From: Acidobacteriota bacterium | GTDB lineage: Bacteria > Acidobacteriota > Terriglobia > Acidiferrales > UBA7541 | NCBI GenBank assembly: GCA_018268785.1 | Contig: JAFDVY010000009.1 | Coordinates: 1-55,783 of the forward strand | Direction of reading: 5' to 3' | Length of the DNA: 55,783 bases | Shown: positions 26,569-35,844 of the stretch, one piece after another | Layout of the letters: each line of letters starts with the position of its first letter | How positions within the stretch are numbered: the stretch's first letter is position 1 | Notes under the pieces: model-generated | Seen by the model: only the letters and a program-made list of their open reading frames with translations | Told to the model about the DNA's origin: nothing | The model's database searches: none | Position numbers and translations under genes: made by a program

Positions 26569-27616
26569 CTCTCCCGCGCCATTTGACACTGGCAAACAGC
26601 CTCATCGCCGCTTCAATCCATTGCTGCGCGAGTGGATTCTCGTCTCGCCTCATCGCACGCAGCGCCCCTGGCAAGGCCAAATGGAAACAAAGGCGGCGGC
26701 GACTCAAGTCGCCTACGATCCCGAATGTTTTATGTGCCCGGGCAACAAGCGGTCTACGGGCGCAATAAATCCAGATTACAAATCGATTTTTTTATTCGAC
26801 AACGATTTTCCCGCGCTTCTGCCCAATGGGCAGCATGGTTCAATCAATGAAGGGAATTTGTTAATCGCGGAAACGGAGACCGGAATTTGCCGCGTCCTGT
26901 GCTTTTCTCCGAAACATCATTTGACGCTGTCGATCATGGAATTCGGCGACATTCGCGCCGTGGTTGATTGTTGGGCTCAGCAATTTCAGGAGCTCGGCGC
27001 CAATCCTGAAATCAATTACGTCCAGATTTTTGAGAATCGCGGCGCCATGATGGGAGCGAGCAATCCTCATCCGCATTGTCAAATCTGGTCTACCGCGACG
27101 ATTCCAAATATTCCGGCAGCCGAGCAGGAATCCCAGATTGCCTATCGCAAGGAGCGCGGCACTTGCCTTCTCTGCGAATACTACTCCAGGGAAAAATCAT
27201 CGGGGATCCGTACGGTCGTTGAGAACGATCATTTTCTCGCGGTGGTTCCTTTTTGGGCTATATGGCCTTTTGAAACCATGATCCTTTCGTGCCGCCACGT
27301 TGGATCAATGGATGAATTGAGCGGCGAAGAGCGCAACGCGCTGAGTGACATCCTGAAACGACTCACCACCCGTTACGATAATCTCTTTCAGACTTCGTTT
27401 CCCTATTCGATGGGATTTCACCAGCGTCCGACGGATGGCAAGCCCCATCCTGAATGGCATTTTCATGCACACTTTTTTCCTCCGCTACTGCGGTCGGCGA
27501 CAGTGCGTAAATTCATGGTCGGTTTCGAATTGTTGGCAATGCCTCAACGCGATATCACTGCGGAGACGAGCGCGGAGCGTTTGCGCGCTGTGCCGGATTC
27601 GCACCACGTCTTGTAA
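26561..27616 (+). CDS. galT: Galactose-1-phosphate uridylyltransferase
   Basis: 351 residues from the ATG at 26561; earlier in-frame codons would lie deep inside galK. The zinc motif 'CFMCPGNKRSTG' and the catalytic 'GASNPHPHCQIWST' (central histidine nucleophile of the HPH triad) are intact, as are 'VPFWAIWPFETMIL' and the C-terminal 'HPEWHFHAHFFPP'. It exchanges galactose-1-phosphate with UDP-glucose to give UDP-galactose and glucose-1-phosphate. The 8-bp overlap with galK shows an operon. galE and a mutarotase are not in the window. The gene converges with the unknown minus-strand gene ending at 27635. Confidence 0.96.
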   Translation: MPDSPAPFDTGKQPHRRFNPLLREWILVSPHRTQRPWQGQMETKAAATQVAYDPECFMCPGNKRSTGAINPDYKSIFLFDNDFPALLPNGQHGSINEGNLLIAETETGICRVLCFSPKHHLTLSIMEFGDIRAVVDCWAQQFQELGANPEINYVQIFENRGAMMGASNPHPHCQIWSTATIPNIPAAEQESQIAYRKERGTCLLCEYYSREKSSGIRTVVENDHFLAVVPFWAIWPFETMILSCRHVGSMDELSGEERNALSDILKRLTTRYDNLFQTSFPYSMGFHQRPTDGKPHPEWHFHAHFFPPLLRSATVRKFMVGFELLAMPQRDITAETSAERLRAVPDSHHVL

Positions 27617-27634
27617 TCTGCAGGCGCGCTACGT

Positions 27635-28840
27635 TTAGACCGTCCAGCTCAGGACTTGCTTCAAATCCACGCTTGAATTTGAAACAGTTCCACGCGGCAC
27701 CGTCGGCCCAATCGCTATGGCGGTTCCGTGCTCCTCAAACCAGGCAATAAACGAAGCCTGTGCAGCGCCGGTTAGCCGTTGCTGATTGAGCCAAGTATAG
27801 TAAGCGCCGAAATCGGCATCCACTAGTGAACCTTGGGGGTCGAGTTCCAACGTTTCTTTTGGTACGGAGAGCATTTCGCTCATCGGCCGCTGCCGTTGCC
27901 GCGGAGCAAATCGGACCATCAAGGTAAGCGGCTGAGCGCGGCGCAGAGTTTCCCGTGCCGCCCACTGAGCAAACGTTGTGCTGAAAATTTGTGTCCCCGA
28001 ACCTTCCGTGAGCAATTTCAACTCAAATCGCGAAAGCACCGGATCTCCTGCATGATCGAGTTTCAGGTCGCTCGGACGCAAAGCTGCCATCACTGTGCGC
28101 AGATTCTCGGGGCCGCTCCCCGGGGCTTCGCTCTGCTTTTGCATTTTCGCGAGCAGTTGATTGCGCGCCGGATCGAGCGCGCGATACGAAATGCAGGTCA
28201 GCGAAGAATCGCAGGCAGCCGGTTGCCCGCCATCGATGTACCAATGCGCATACGGAATGGGATTTGTTTTCGCTCGCACAGACGCAAAATCAAGCAGGGC
28301 GTTCAACCCACCCTTCGCATCGATCTTCGTGTAAAACGCGCCATGCGCACGCAGCTTCCGAAAGAGCGGATACTCACTTGACGGAACTCCTTGTCCCACA
28401 ACGGCAATCGCAACTCTTGGAATCTTTGGATCTTCCGGCGGAACCGCGGCGCGCAAACGATCGCCATACTCTGTTGCCGCTTTGCGAAACGCATCCTGCT
28501 GGTGCGTCGTCCACAAATGAGCGGAGAGCTGCTCAACAAATTGAGCTGGCTGATTCACCCAGTCGAATTTCTCCATTGAACTGGATAGATGGATCGCCGC
28601 AAATTCGCTGAACCATTCTTTCCATTGTGACTCCGAAAGCACCTTCAGATTCGCAAGTTCACGCTCGAGCGAGCGGCGTTCCGCGGGAAACTTGTAGTCG
28701 AACTCGATCATCTCTCGCAAAAGGCTAGGCAAGAAACTGAGCGGCAAGTTCCGCAGAGATTGCAAATTGCCCGTGGCGAGTCTCTGCGCCAACGGCGGAT
28801 AGCCGCTGAACTGCTCGGGTTTCAGGTCTCGTGGAAGCAT
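27635..28840 (-). CDS. Unrecognised protein, 401 residues
   Basis: I do not recognise a family. There is no signal peptide or membrane segment. The N-terminus is charged and helical ('FPAERRSLERELANLK'), a central part has 'VAIAVVGQGVPSSEYPLFRK' and 'PYAHWYIDGGQPA', and the C-terminus has 'IAWFEEHGTAIAIGPTVP'. The coding frame is full-length with normal codon use. It begins 6 bp after the stop of the Tat-exported phosphatase-superfamily gene and is surely in the same transcript. Tight coupling suggests a shared function, but none can be named. Confidence 0.72.
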   Translation of the reverse strand: MLPRDLKPEQFSGYPPLAQRLATGNLQSLRNLPLSFLPSLLREMIEFDYKFPAERRSLERELANLKVLSESQWKEWFSEFAAIHLSSSMEKFDWVNQPAQFVEQLSAHLWTTHQQDAFRKAATEYGDRLRAAVPPEDPKIPRVAIAVVGQGVPSSEYPLFRKLRAHGAFYTKIDAKGGLNALLDFASVRAKTNPIPYAHWYIDGGQPAACDSSLTCISYRALDPARNQLLAKMQKQSEAPGSGPENLRTVMAALRPSDLKLDHAGDPVLSRFELKLLTEGSGTQIFSTTFAQWAARETLRRAQPLTLMVRFAPRQRQRPMSEMLSVPKETLELDPQGSLVDADFGAYYTWLNQQRLTGAAQASFIAWFEEHGTAIAIGPTVPRGTVSNSSVDLKQVLSWTV

Positions 28841-28846
28841 GTTTTT

Positions 28847-29998
28847 CTACAAGAACTCTTGAATTGGTTTTCCCTGAGAGAGTTCGGCTGAAAATCCCAT
28901 CATCGATCCGATCGTTGGAACCAGGTCCGTTGAATCCAGCGGACGGTCGTATACAATTCCTTCCCGCACTCCCGGTCCCAACGCCATCATCCATGTCGTG
29001 CGAGACATCACATCGCCCGTTCGATGGTGCTGAAAGCCGTTTCCGCCCGCGTCTTCGTCGGAGTCGCGCCCAAAATCCGGCAGAATGAACAGTGTGGTTT
29101 TCCCCGCATACTCCGGCTCGCTTTCAATCGCCTTCCACACTTCCAGGCAGAGCCGGTCGGTTCTCCGAATTCCGTCAATGTAAAGGGAATACGCTCCGGC
29201 GTGAGCGATGTCTATGTCGTGCATCGTGATCCACAAGAGACTTGGCGCCGCCTGCCGCATCAACTGGCGGACAATGTAAACGGAAAGCTCGTCGGGACTC
29301 GAAAGCGTAAGGGCGTGAGTCTTGAAATCGTTCACGGATAATTTCAGGAGAGTGCGCAACTGCTCCAGCTCAAATTCATTTCCAGCAACTTCCGGTGCAA
29401 AAAACGGGGTCTCATAGTTGTCGCGCAGGAGGTGTTCGTAGTCCGGAGTCCCTTTTGTCGCGGCCGTCAGCAAATGCTTTGGAAGGATTACTCGCGCGCC
29501 TTGTCCCGGCCCGTACGACCGGTGGCTGCTCTCTCCAATTCGATTGAATCCATTGCTTGGCGCGACGACCCACGCGTCCGATGCGGGCCGATGCAAATCT
29601 CTTCGAAAGTATTCGAAGACGGTGGGCGATTGCGGCGGCAGCGAGGCAAAATTATTGATCGTCTCGTAGACACCCGTCGCCAGGCTCGCTGTGGCAACGT
29701 AATGTCCGAGAATGCCCCGATTCACCACTTGCGTAAAAAAACTCGACTGCGGAATCAGCTCCCGCATCAGGTTTGGAATATTCTCTTGTCCTTCCGGCGC
29801 AAACGTTTCCTGATCTCGCGCACCGCCTCCGAACGTGATGACGACGACCTTGCGATCTTTTTGCGGTACGCCGGAGCGGGAGAATAGTCTGGAAGGGAGC
29901 AAAGTGCTACCGAGGGTCAATCCGGCGGCGGCGCGAAGGAAGTCGCGGCGATTTCGGGAGAGCTGCGTCATTACGGGTAATGAAGAGAATTTAGACAC
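28847..29998 (-). CDS. Tat-exported alkaline-phosphatase-superfamily (sulfatase-like) protein
   Basis: 383 residues from a GTG at 29998 with a good AAGGTGA site; an ATG at 29971 is an alternative. The twin-arginine signal 'SRNRRDFLRAAAGLTLGSTL' leads to an alkaline-phosphatase-superfamily core: 'VVVITFGGGARDQETF' at the metal/nucleophile end, 'ITMHDIDIAHAGAYSLYIDG' in the middle, and 'LFILPDFGRDSDEDAGGNGF' then 'HHRTGD' supplying late metal ligands. Relatives are sulfatases, phosphatases and phosphoglycerate mutases; the substrate here is unknown. The unknown gene follows after 6 bp, and a secreted TPR gene lies about 190 bp upstream on the same strand. Confidence 0.75.
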   Translation of the reverse strand: MSKFSSLPVMTQLSRNRRDFLRAAAGLTLGSTLLPSRLFSRSGVPQKDRKVVVITFGGGARDQETFAPEGQENIPNLMRELIPQSSFFTQVVNRGILGHYVATASLATGVYETINNFASLPPQSPTVFEYFRRDLHRPASDAWVVAPSNGFNRIGESSHRSYGPGQGARVILPKHLLTAATKGTPDYEHLLRDNYETPFFAPEVAGNEFELEQLRTLLKLSVNDFKTHALTLSSPDELSVYIVRQLMRQAAPSLLWITMHDIDIAHAGAYSLYIDGIRRTDRLCLEVWKAIESEPEYAGKTTLFILPDFGRDSDEDAGGNGFQHHRTGDVMSRTTWMMALGPGVREGIVYDRPLDSTDLVPTIGSMMGFSAELSQGKPIQEFL

Positions 29999-30184
29999 GG
30001 GCGGTCACCTTGCCAAAGGCAACTAGGGGTACACCCAGGCGTTTTGGGGAGAGAGCACGCAAACCATTGACAATAAAGAAGATGGCCTGAAGCGAGCGGC
30101 AAACGAGCGGCAGAAGAGCGCGCAAGTGGTTGAAAATGAAGGAACGAGATTTGACGATCTTTGGGCGAAAAGAGAGGGAACAGC

Positions 30185-31588
30185 TCATGGACGTTGCGGC
30201 TCCTTCTCGTTGTACACAAACTGGCGGATGTCTGCGCGCTGCTTTTCCACATCGGCCAGATGCTGCTCACGTAGTTTTTGATAAACGGCCAGTTGTTCCT
30301 GTCCCTTATCTCGTTGCCCTGTTCGAACATACGCTTGGCCCAGGCGATAGTGCGCGTCGACGAGATCTCCATCCAGCTCCAACGCGCGCTGATATTGCGG
30401 AATCGCCTCGGCAAATTTTCCTTGATCCGAATTCAGGTTGCCCATCTGCACATAGGCTACCGCCAACTTTGGATCGGCGGCAATCGCTCTTTGCAGAAGT
30501 TCCGCAATCTGTTTGAGATTGAGTGTCGGATCCTGCGCCCGCTTCCCCTTCCACAAACTCATCGCGTAATAGTAGAGCGCCCTTCCATTGCCTGGCTGCA
30601 ATTCCGCATATCGGCGAAACCGTTCAATCACTTCATTCGCTTGATTCGGCGAACTATCGTACGCCCGCGACAAGAACTTGTAACACCGTGCATCCTCCGG
30701 GTCCAGATCCGCGCCGCGCAAGAACGCCCTCACCGCCTCATCGTAATTTCCACGCGCATAGTAGGCCATACCCAGCCCAACCATCAGCCGCGCCGAATTC
30801 GGATAGCGCTTTGTGGCCTCCTCGAACACCTGAACCGCCGGGTCCAGGGTTCGATGCAGAAGCAGTTCTCCGCCCCAATCGAACAAATTGTTTTCGCTCG
30901 GGTCCAAACGCGCCGCTGCTTGAAATTCGTTTGCCGCGATAACAAAATTGCCGTCTTTTTCTTCTACCTGTGCGAGCAGATTATGCAATTCCGCGGTTTC
31001 TTTGACTTTCAGCAATTGCTGGATGGCCGTTCGCGCGTCGGCAAGCCTTCCCGTCAACATGTAAGCGAGTGAAAGATTGTATCCGTTGTCATAGGAAGCA
31101 GAATTCAGCCGCTGCGCCTTTTCGAGATAGGGCAACGCCTGCGGCATCATACCTCGACGAATGTAAATCTCTCCCAAGTTGTGATTCGTTTCGTAATTGT
31201 TTGGGTCCAGCTCCGCTGCTTTTGCAAATTGTTCCTGCGCCAGATCCAATTTCCCAAGCCGCGCGTAACTCGCCGCCAGACTCGAACGCGCTTCCGCTGA
31301 GCCCGGCCTGAGCCGCACGGCTTTTGCCAGGTGCTCGTTCCCTTTCGCATCCACACCTTGCGCCGCGTAAACCAATCCGAGTAACTCCTGCACTTCAAAC
31401 GTGTCAGGGACTTCTCTCACGAGCTTCTCAAGCGGGGCAACAGCGTCCGCGTATCTTCCCGCTTCGTAGGCGGACACGGCAGCCCGATACAGCTGATCTT
31501 TATCTTCCTTTTCCTGAGCGCTTGCAGACCCAGAGCAACGAAGCAAGAGCACAGCCACCACTAGCGTAATAAGCTTTTTCCAACACAT
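30185..31588 (-). CDS. Secreted TPR-repeat protein
   Basis: 467 residues. A signal peptide (MCWKKLITLVVAVLLLRCSG...) is followed by at least eight tetratricopeptide repeats, e.g. 'YEAGRYADAVAPLEKL', 'PNNYETNHNLGEIYIRRGMM' and 'VDAHYRLGQAYVRTGQRDKG', and a charged C-terminal helix 'EQHLADVEKQRADIRQFV'. TPR arrays are protein-binding scaffolds. It shares the motif 'FDWGGELLLHR' and the same C-terminal helix with the TPR protein at 51982, so the two are paralogues. It follows the TonB receptor gene on the same strand but is separated from it by a terminator. Confidence 0.87.
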   Translation of the reverse strand: MCWKKLITLVVAVLLLRCSGSASAQEKEDKDQLYRAAVSAYEAGRYADAVAPLEKLVREVPDTFEVQELLGLVYAAQGVDAKGNEHLAKAVRLRPGSAEARSSLAASYARLGKLDLAQEQFAKAAELDPNNYETNHNLGEIYIRRGMMPQALPYLEKAQRLNSASYDNGYNLSLAYMLTGRLADARTAIQQLLKVKETAELHNLLAQVEEKDGNFVIAANEFQAAARLDPSENNLFDWGGELLLHRTLDPAVQVFEEATKRYPNSARLMVGLGMAYYARGNYDEAVRAFLRGADLDPEDARCYKFLSRAYDSSPNQANEVIERFRRYAELQPGNGRALYYYAMSLWKGKRAQDPTLNLKQIAELLQRAIAADPKLAVAYVQMGNLNSDQGKFAEAIPQYQRALELDGDLVDAHYRLGQAYVRTGQRDKGQEQLAVYQKLREQHLADVEKQRADIRQFVYNEKEPQRP

Positions 31589-31628
31589 GGCCCGATTCTA
31601 GCACTCGAACTTCTTCGAAGACTTCATG

Positions 31629-31670
31629 CAAAAAAAGACCGGGAGGGCTCCTTTCGAAGCGCCTCCCGGT
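31629..31670 (-). terminator. Rho-independent terminator after the TonB receptor gene
   Basis: On the minus strand ACCGGGAGG (31670-31662) pairs with CCTCCCGGT (31646-31638), followed by C and a run of seven T (31636-31630). It lies 18 bp after the TonB receptor stop and before the TPR gene start. Confidence 0.85.
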
Positions 31671-31687
31671 TGGGGTGGTTGTTGCGT

Positions 31688-34600
31688 TTAGAAAAGGAAT
31701 TTGAGCGCAAACTGGATCTGCCGCGGGTCATAAGGATTGTCACGCGTAGAGCCGATTTCGCCGAAGTGGCTGTTCGTCCAGTTCAACGAACCGCCGATGG
31801 AAACAACGCCGTTCCCGCCGAAGCCCGGCGCGTTGAAGTTCGGGTGGTTTGTCACGTTAAAGATTTCCGTGCGGAATTGGAGCTTGCGCTTTTCGTTGAA
31901 CGGAAAATCTTTGAAGATAGAAAAGTCCAGCCGGTGGAAGCCTGGGCCAGGAACCTGCGTGACTCCGCCCAAATTGGCGAAGGTGCAAGTACCCGCTCCA
32001 CCACAGGCTGGCGCGTCAATAAATGGGCTGTTTGAAAAATTAACTTGGTCAGGATCAAGAGCGGGATCGTACCCGAACCAGCTGAGTTGTCCGTTGTTAT
32101 TTGTATGAAGCCCGGTTTTTACGGTCTTTCCGCTAAACAACGCGCCGCATCCAGTACCCTGAAGACTGTTGTTCACGCAGGATAAAGTAATAGGCTGGCC
32201 ACCCTGGAGAGTCGCGATCCATTGCACGCTCCACCCTCCGACGAGCTTGTCTGTGATTCCACTGGCATCGGCCATGAATTTCTTGCCTTTGCCAAACGGT
32301 AGTTCATACCCGCCGCTCAGATGAAAGACGTTGCGAATGTCGAAATTCGCCAATTTGAAATCCTTCTGAATCCCGAAACCGGGAACTGAGGGCGCCCGAT
32401 ATCCAACGTTATCGCTGCCACCGTTGAGCAAGTCTCCAGCGTCAGACATTGTTTTGGCCCAGGTATACGTTGCGAGGAATGTGAGTCCGCCGCGGAACTG
32501 TTTTTCCACGCGAGTCTGCAGGCTATGGTAGTTGCTGCTGCCTTCCGTTTGAGCCTGACTGCTGCCTTGTCCGAAGTCCGGAAATGGGAGCAGGGTCGAC
32601 ACGGGCACGCTGCTGGGTTCGAGCGACGTCACGTTGTTGTTGCCCGGGAAAACTTCCAAATGCCGGGCCAGCGTCGTCACATACCCGGCCTGAACCGACA
32701 TTGTCGGCGTCAGTTGATATTGAACGGTCAAATTGCCGCCCATGGAATACGGCGTAAGGTAGTCGAATTGGATGCCGCGAAGGGATAAGCCACTCGCGTT
32801 CACGATTGCCGGATCAAGCGGCGAGCAACTGAAACCGGTTTCAAACGTCGGACCGCCGGTCGGTGTCGCAACGCAACCGTTCACGCCGTTCTGGAACTTG
32901 TTGTAGGGATGACCGGCATCGAGGTTCGTATATTGGAAGTTGAACTGGAACGGATAATTCTCGCCCAAATTGGGAGAAAATCCCCGGTTTTCAAATCCGT
33001 TGTAGAAGATGCCGAACCCGCCACGCACCACCAGCTTGGGATTCCACTGATATGCGAAACCGAAACGGGGGGCAAAGTTGGTTTTTTGCCCTTGCGCCAG
33101 ACTGCTTGTCTTTTCATATGTGGAGTTGACCAGCGCAATTCCATCCTGAGCAAGTAGTGCAATGAAACTTGGCGATAGATTGCCTGCATTTGCCCCGCCC
33201 TTGGGGATCAGGTAGGCAGGCCCGCCCGTTGGCGCTCCGTCCGGAATGAAGTTGGCTTGATTGCCGTGATGTTCATACACCGGCTGGAAGTAATCCCAAC
33301 GCACGCCGAGATTCAGCGTCAGTTTGTTGGTGACTTTCCAATCGTCATTGACGTAAACGCCGTAATAGTTCTTTCCGTTGTCCGTCAAAGAGATGTTGGA
33401 AACGAACACATTATTCGGACCGCCGACGTAGTCGATACCACCCGGAACGGAAGTCACTTGTGGGATCAAGAGCAATTGAGCTAGACCGACGTTGCCGCTC
33501 GTCTTACCCGGAACGTCCGTGTACGTACCGTCAAAGTTCATTTGTCCGCGGGACCAGGGTGGTTGCAGAGTCGAGAACTTCACGTGCTGCCACTCAAAGC
33601 CCATCTTGAATGTGTGTTTGCCGTAAATTTTCGTTAAGTCGTCCGTCAACTGAAAGGTGGAAGAAACTTCGTCCGACGGCAAGAAGGCATTGCTGCCCAG
33701 CGTCTGATAGCCGCTAATGCCGATTGCAGGCAACCCGCCATTTTCCGCCTGTTGCGGAATACGCAGGATTCCGAACTGCGAAGGTATATCGCTCAAGTCG
33801 TTGGCTTTAGGCGAAACTCGGGTCGTGTGCAAGTAATTCAAACCGGCCCGAACCACGTTGATCAAAGTAGGACTGAACGTGTGCGTGTAGCTAAATGCGC
33901 TTTGCTGCGCGTTCGCTGTCTGGTCCCCTTGCTGAAAGCCGCCGCCATCCGCGATGCCGGTGAAAATGCCGGGGATAAACTGCGGATCGTCCACCAAACT
34001 AAAGCGGAAGAAGAGTTGGTTCTTCTCATTGGCATTGATGTCCATGCGGGCATCGAATGCGTTACGGTGCTCAAACAGTTTTGGAGACACTGCGTAGTTG
34101 CTGAAGACGGAAGAGTTCGTGGGTTTCGGATAGAGTCCGAGCAGCTTTAGCGCGTTCGCGTCGATTAGACCTGCAGGCAACTGGTTCAAACCGCAGGCTG
34201 CCGTATACGCAAGGGTCGTAAGCGGATTACAAGTCCCAAAGGGGTCCCGGACAAACCCGCTATTCACAACATGCAATCCGGTAATGGGATCGACCGAACC
34301 AGCGGTTACTGCCCGCGTCGTCCTTGGATCGAAAACCGTTCCGGTCGGAAATGTTCTCTGGTTCGCCGCTGGGCATTTGTTGCCGGCGGTGGGAACAATG
34401 GAACACAGACCGTCGGTTTCCGTTCCTCCTTGCGTCAAGAGCTCACTCAGGTCTGTGAATCCGGTATTAATCATGTTTTGTGTAGGCACGGTACCTGTTG
34501 CCACTGTCCCCTGCACGCGGCGGAAACCTTCGTAGTCACCGAAAAAGAAAATCTTGTTCTTTATGATTGGACCGCCAGCCGCCACGCCGAACTGATTTTG

Positions 34601-35485
34601 GCGGAGCGCGCCTTTAGGAATACCGCCGGCGTTTTCGAAGAAGTCAGCGGCGTCCAGCTTGTCATTGCGAAAATACTCCCAGGCGGCGCCGTGCAATTCG
34701 TTCGTGCCCGATTTGATCGTGGCGTTAAGAACCGCAGCGCCAGATCGTCCATATTCCGCGCTGAAGCCGCTCGTTTGCACCTTGAATTCGGCGATCGCGT
34801 CCACCGGAGGCAACACTACGAAGTTTGTGCCGTTCAGGAAATCCACGGTGTCGGAGTTGTTGTCGATACCGTCGAGAAGATAATTGTTCTGAGCGGGCCG
34901 CGAACCATTCGCCGAAAAGGCCCCAGAGGCAGCATTGCCGCGCGTGTCCGCCTGCGGAGTATTTACACCAGCCGCGAGCTGCGCAAGAAAGGTAAAGTTG
35001 CGGCCATTCAACGGAAGGTCGTTCACGCTCTTCGAATCCACAATCTGCCCGACCGACGCATCTTGTGACTGCAGAACCGGTGCGCTGGATGTGACTTCAA
35101 TCGTTTCGCTCACCGCGCCCGGCTTCATCGAGAAATCCGCTACGACGCTTTGCCCGACGTTAACATTCACGCCGCGCAGTGCGGCCGTTTGGAAGCCCTG
35201 CATCGTCACACTGAGCTTGTAAGAGCCGATTCTCACCGGGGTAAATTTGTAACCCCCGTCTTCGCCGGTCGTCGTCGAAAGCGCAGCGTTTGTGCCTTCG
35301 TTGGTCAGAGTTACCGTCGCTCCGTTAATGCGGGCGCCGGACGAATCCGAGACAGTCCCCAAAATGGTGCCAGTATCAACCTGCGCCGAAGCCGACATCG
35401 CCGTCATCCATAGCAAGACCAGACAAGCTGCGCCGACTAACAGCAACCGCCGTCCACCCCAAAATCGAACGGTCTTCAAATCCAT
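31688..35485 (-). CDS. TonB-dependent receptor with N-terminal carboxypeptidase-regulatory-like domain (Oar-like)
   Basis: 1265 residues, ATG with a strong GGAGGGG site. A signal peptide ends near 'MSASAQVDTG'. A carboxypeptidase-regulatory-like Ig fold follows ('GTVSDSSGARINGATVTLTN', 'YKFTPVRIGSYKLSVTMQGF'), then a plug domain ('LPLNGRNFTFLAQLAAGVNT', 'YLLDGIDNNSD') and a large beta-barrel ending in phenylalanine ('IQFALKFLF'), as outer-membrane barrels do. This is the Oar-like TonB receptor type common in Acidobacteriota, thought to import oligosaccharides or other large ligands; the substrate is inferred only from neighbours. Two LacI-type operator dyads lie in its upstream region, and a terminator follows its stop. 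Confidence 0.93.
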   Translation of the reverse strand: MDLKTVRFWGGRRLLLVGAACLVLLWMTAMSASAQVDTGTILGTVSDSSGARINGATVTLTNEGTNAALSTTTGEDGGYKFTPVRIGSYKLSVTMQGFQTAALRGVNVNVGQSVVADFSMKPGAVSETIEVTSSAPVLQSQDASVGQIVDSKSVNDLPLNGRNFTFLAQLAAGVNTPQADTRGNAASGAFSANGSRPAQNNYLLDGIDNNSDTVDFLNGTNFVVLPPVDAIAEFKVQTSGFSAEYGRSGAAVLNATIKSGTNELHGAAWEYFRNDKLDAADFFENAGGIPKGALRQNQFGVAAGGPIIKNKIFFFGDYEGFRRVQGTVATGTVPTQNMINTGFTDLSELLTQGGTETDGLCSIVPTAGNKCPAANQRTFPTGTVFDPRTTRAVTAGSVDPITGLHVVNSGFVRDPFGTCNPLTTLAYTAACGLNQLPAGLIDANALKLLGLYPKPTNSSVFSNYAVSPKLFEHRNAFDARMDINANEKNQLFFRFSLVDDPQFIPGIFTGIADGGGFQQGDQTANAQQSAFSYTHTFSPTLINVVRAGLNYLHTTRVSPKANDLSDIPSQFGILRIPQQAENGGLPAIGISGYQTLGSNAFLPSDEVSSTFQLTDDLTKIYGKHTFKMGFEWQHVKFSTLQPPWSRGQMNFDGTYTDVPGKTSGNVGLAQLLLIPQVTSVPGGIDYVGGPNNVFVSNISLTDNGKNYYGVYVNDDWKVTNKLTLNLGVRWDYFQPVYEHHGNQANFIPDGAPTGGPAYLIPKGGANAGNLSPSFIALLAQDGIALVNSTYEKTSSLAQGQKTNFAPRFGFAYQWNPKLVVRGGFGIFYNGFENRGFSPNLGENYPFQFNFQYTNLDAGHPYNKFQNGVNGCVATPTGGPTFETGFSCSPLDPAIVNASGLSLRGIQFDYLTPYSMGGNLTVQYQLTPTMSVQAGYVTTLARHLEVFPGNNNVTSLEPSSVPVSTLLPFPDFGQGSSQAQTEGSSNYHSLQTRVEKQFRGGLTFLATYTWAKTMSDAGDLLNGGSDNVGYRAPSVPGFGIQKDFKLANFDIRNVFHLSGGYELPFGKGKKFMADASGITDKLVGGWSVQWIATLQGGQPITLSCVNNSLQGTGCGALFSGKTVKTGLHTNNNGQLSWFGYDPALDPDQVNFSNSPFIDAPACGGAGTCTFANLGGVTQVPGPGFHRLDFSIFKDFPFNEKRKLQFRTEIFNVTNHPNFNAPGFGGNGVVSIGGSLNWTNSHFGEIGSTRDNPYDPRQIQFALKFLF

Positions 35486-35551
35486 AACTCACCCCTCCTC
35501 AAATCCACACTCACGATTTCCAACTACTGACCGAGCTCATCCCTACAACTT

Positions 35552-35565
35552 CGTAAACGCTTACA
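35552..35565. promoter_or_regulatory. LacI-type operator, TonB receptor proximal
   Basis: CGTAAACGCTTACA, a near-perfect dyad (half-sites GTAAAC and GTAAGC) around a central CG, about 70 bp before the TonB receptor start. It has the same core as the site at 35667. Confidence 0.65.
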
Positions 35566-35666
35566 TCATCAATCAAAAAAACAGCCGACTCGTCACCACA
35601 AAGGGTTCACTACCCCAGGCCAGAACACCGACTTAGAGTTCCTCTTAGTTTAAGCGTTACAGATAA

Positions 35667-35680
35667 TGTAAACGCTTACT
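35667..35680. promoter_or_regulatory. LacI-type operator, TonB receptor distal
   Basis: TGTAAACGCTTACT lies about 115 bp from the proximal site, i.e. close to eleven helical turns. That spacing would allow looping by a tetrameric LacI-type repressor (inference). The site lies between the two divergent genes and could control both. Confidence 0.62.
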
Positions 35681-35844
35681 TTTTAACAGCACCCCTAATA
35701 CAAATCTACTACGATGGAGTCTCAATACCATTGTCCCTTTTCCCTTGTCAAGTATTTTTCTCGCTTGCAGCGCTCTTTCACACTTTTGTGGCGTATTTCC
35801 CTTGTTTTTGGGCATCTGTATTTTTTCGATGACGTGCCATTCTC

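Larger units (their letters stand above)
35486..35844. promoter_or_regulatory. Divergent regulatory region between TonB receptor and CRTAC1 genes
   Basis: About 360 bp without a convincing gene. It holds two copies of GTAAACGCTTAC (35553-35564 and, as TGTAAACGCTTACT, 35667-35680). The second is preceded by an inverted, one-base-shorter copy TAAGCGTTAC (35651-35660). The rest is pyrimidine-rich on the plus strand. Divergent promoters are expected here but I cannot place them reliably. Confidence 0.5.
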
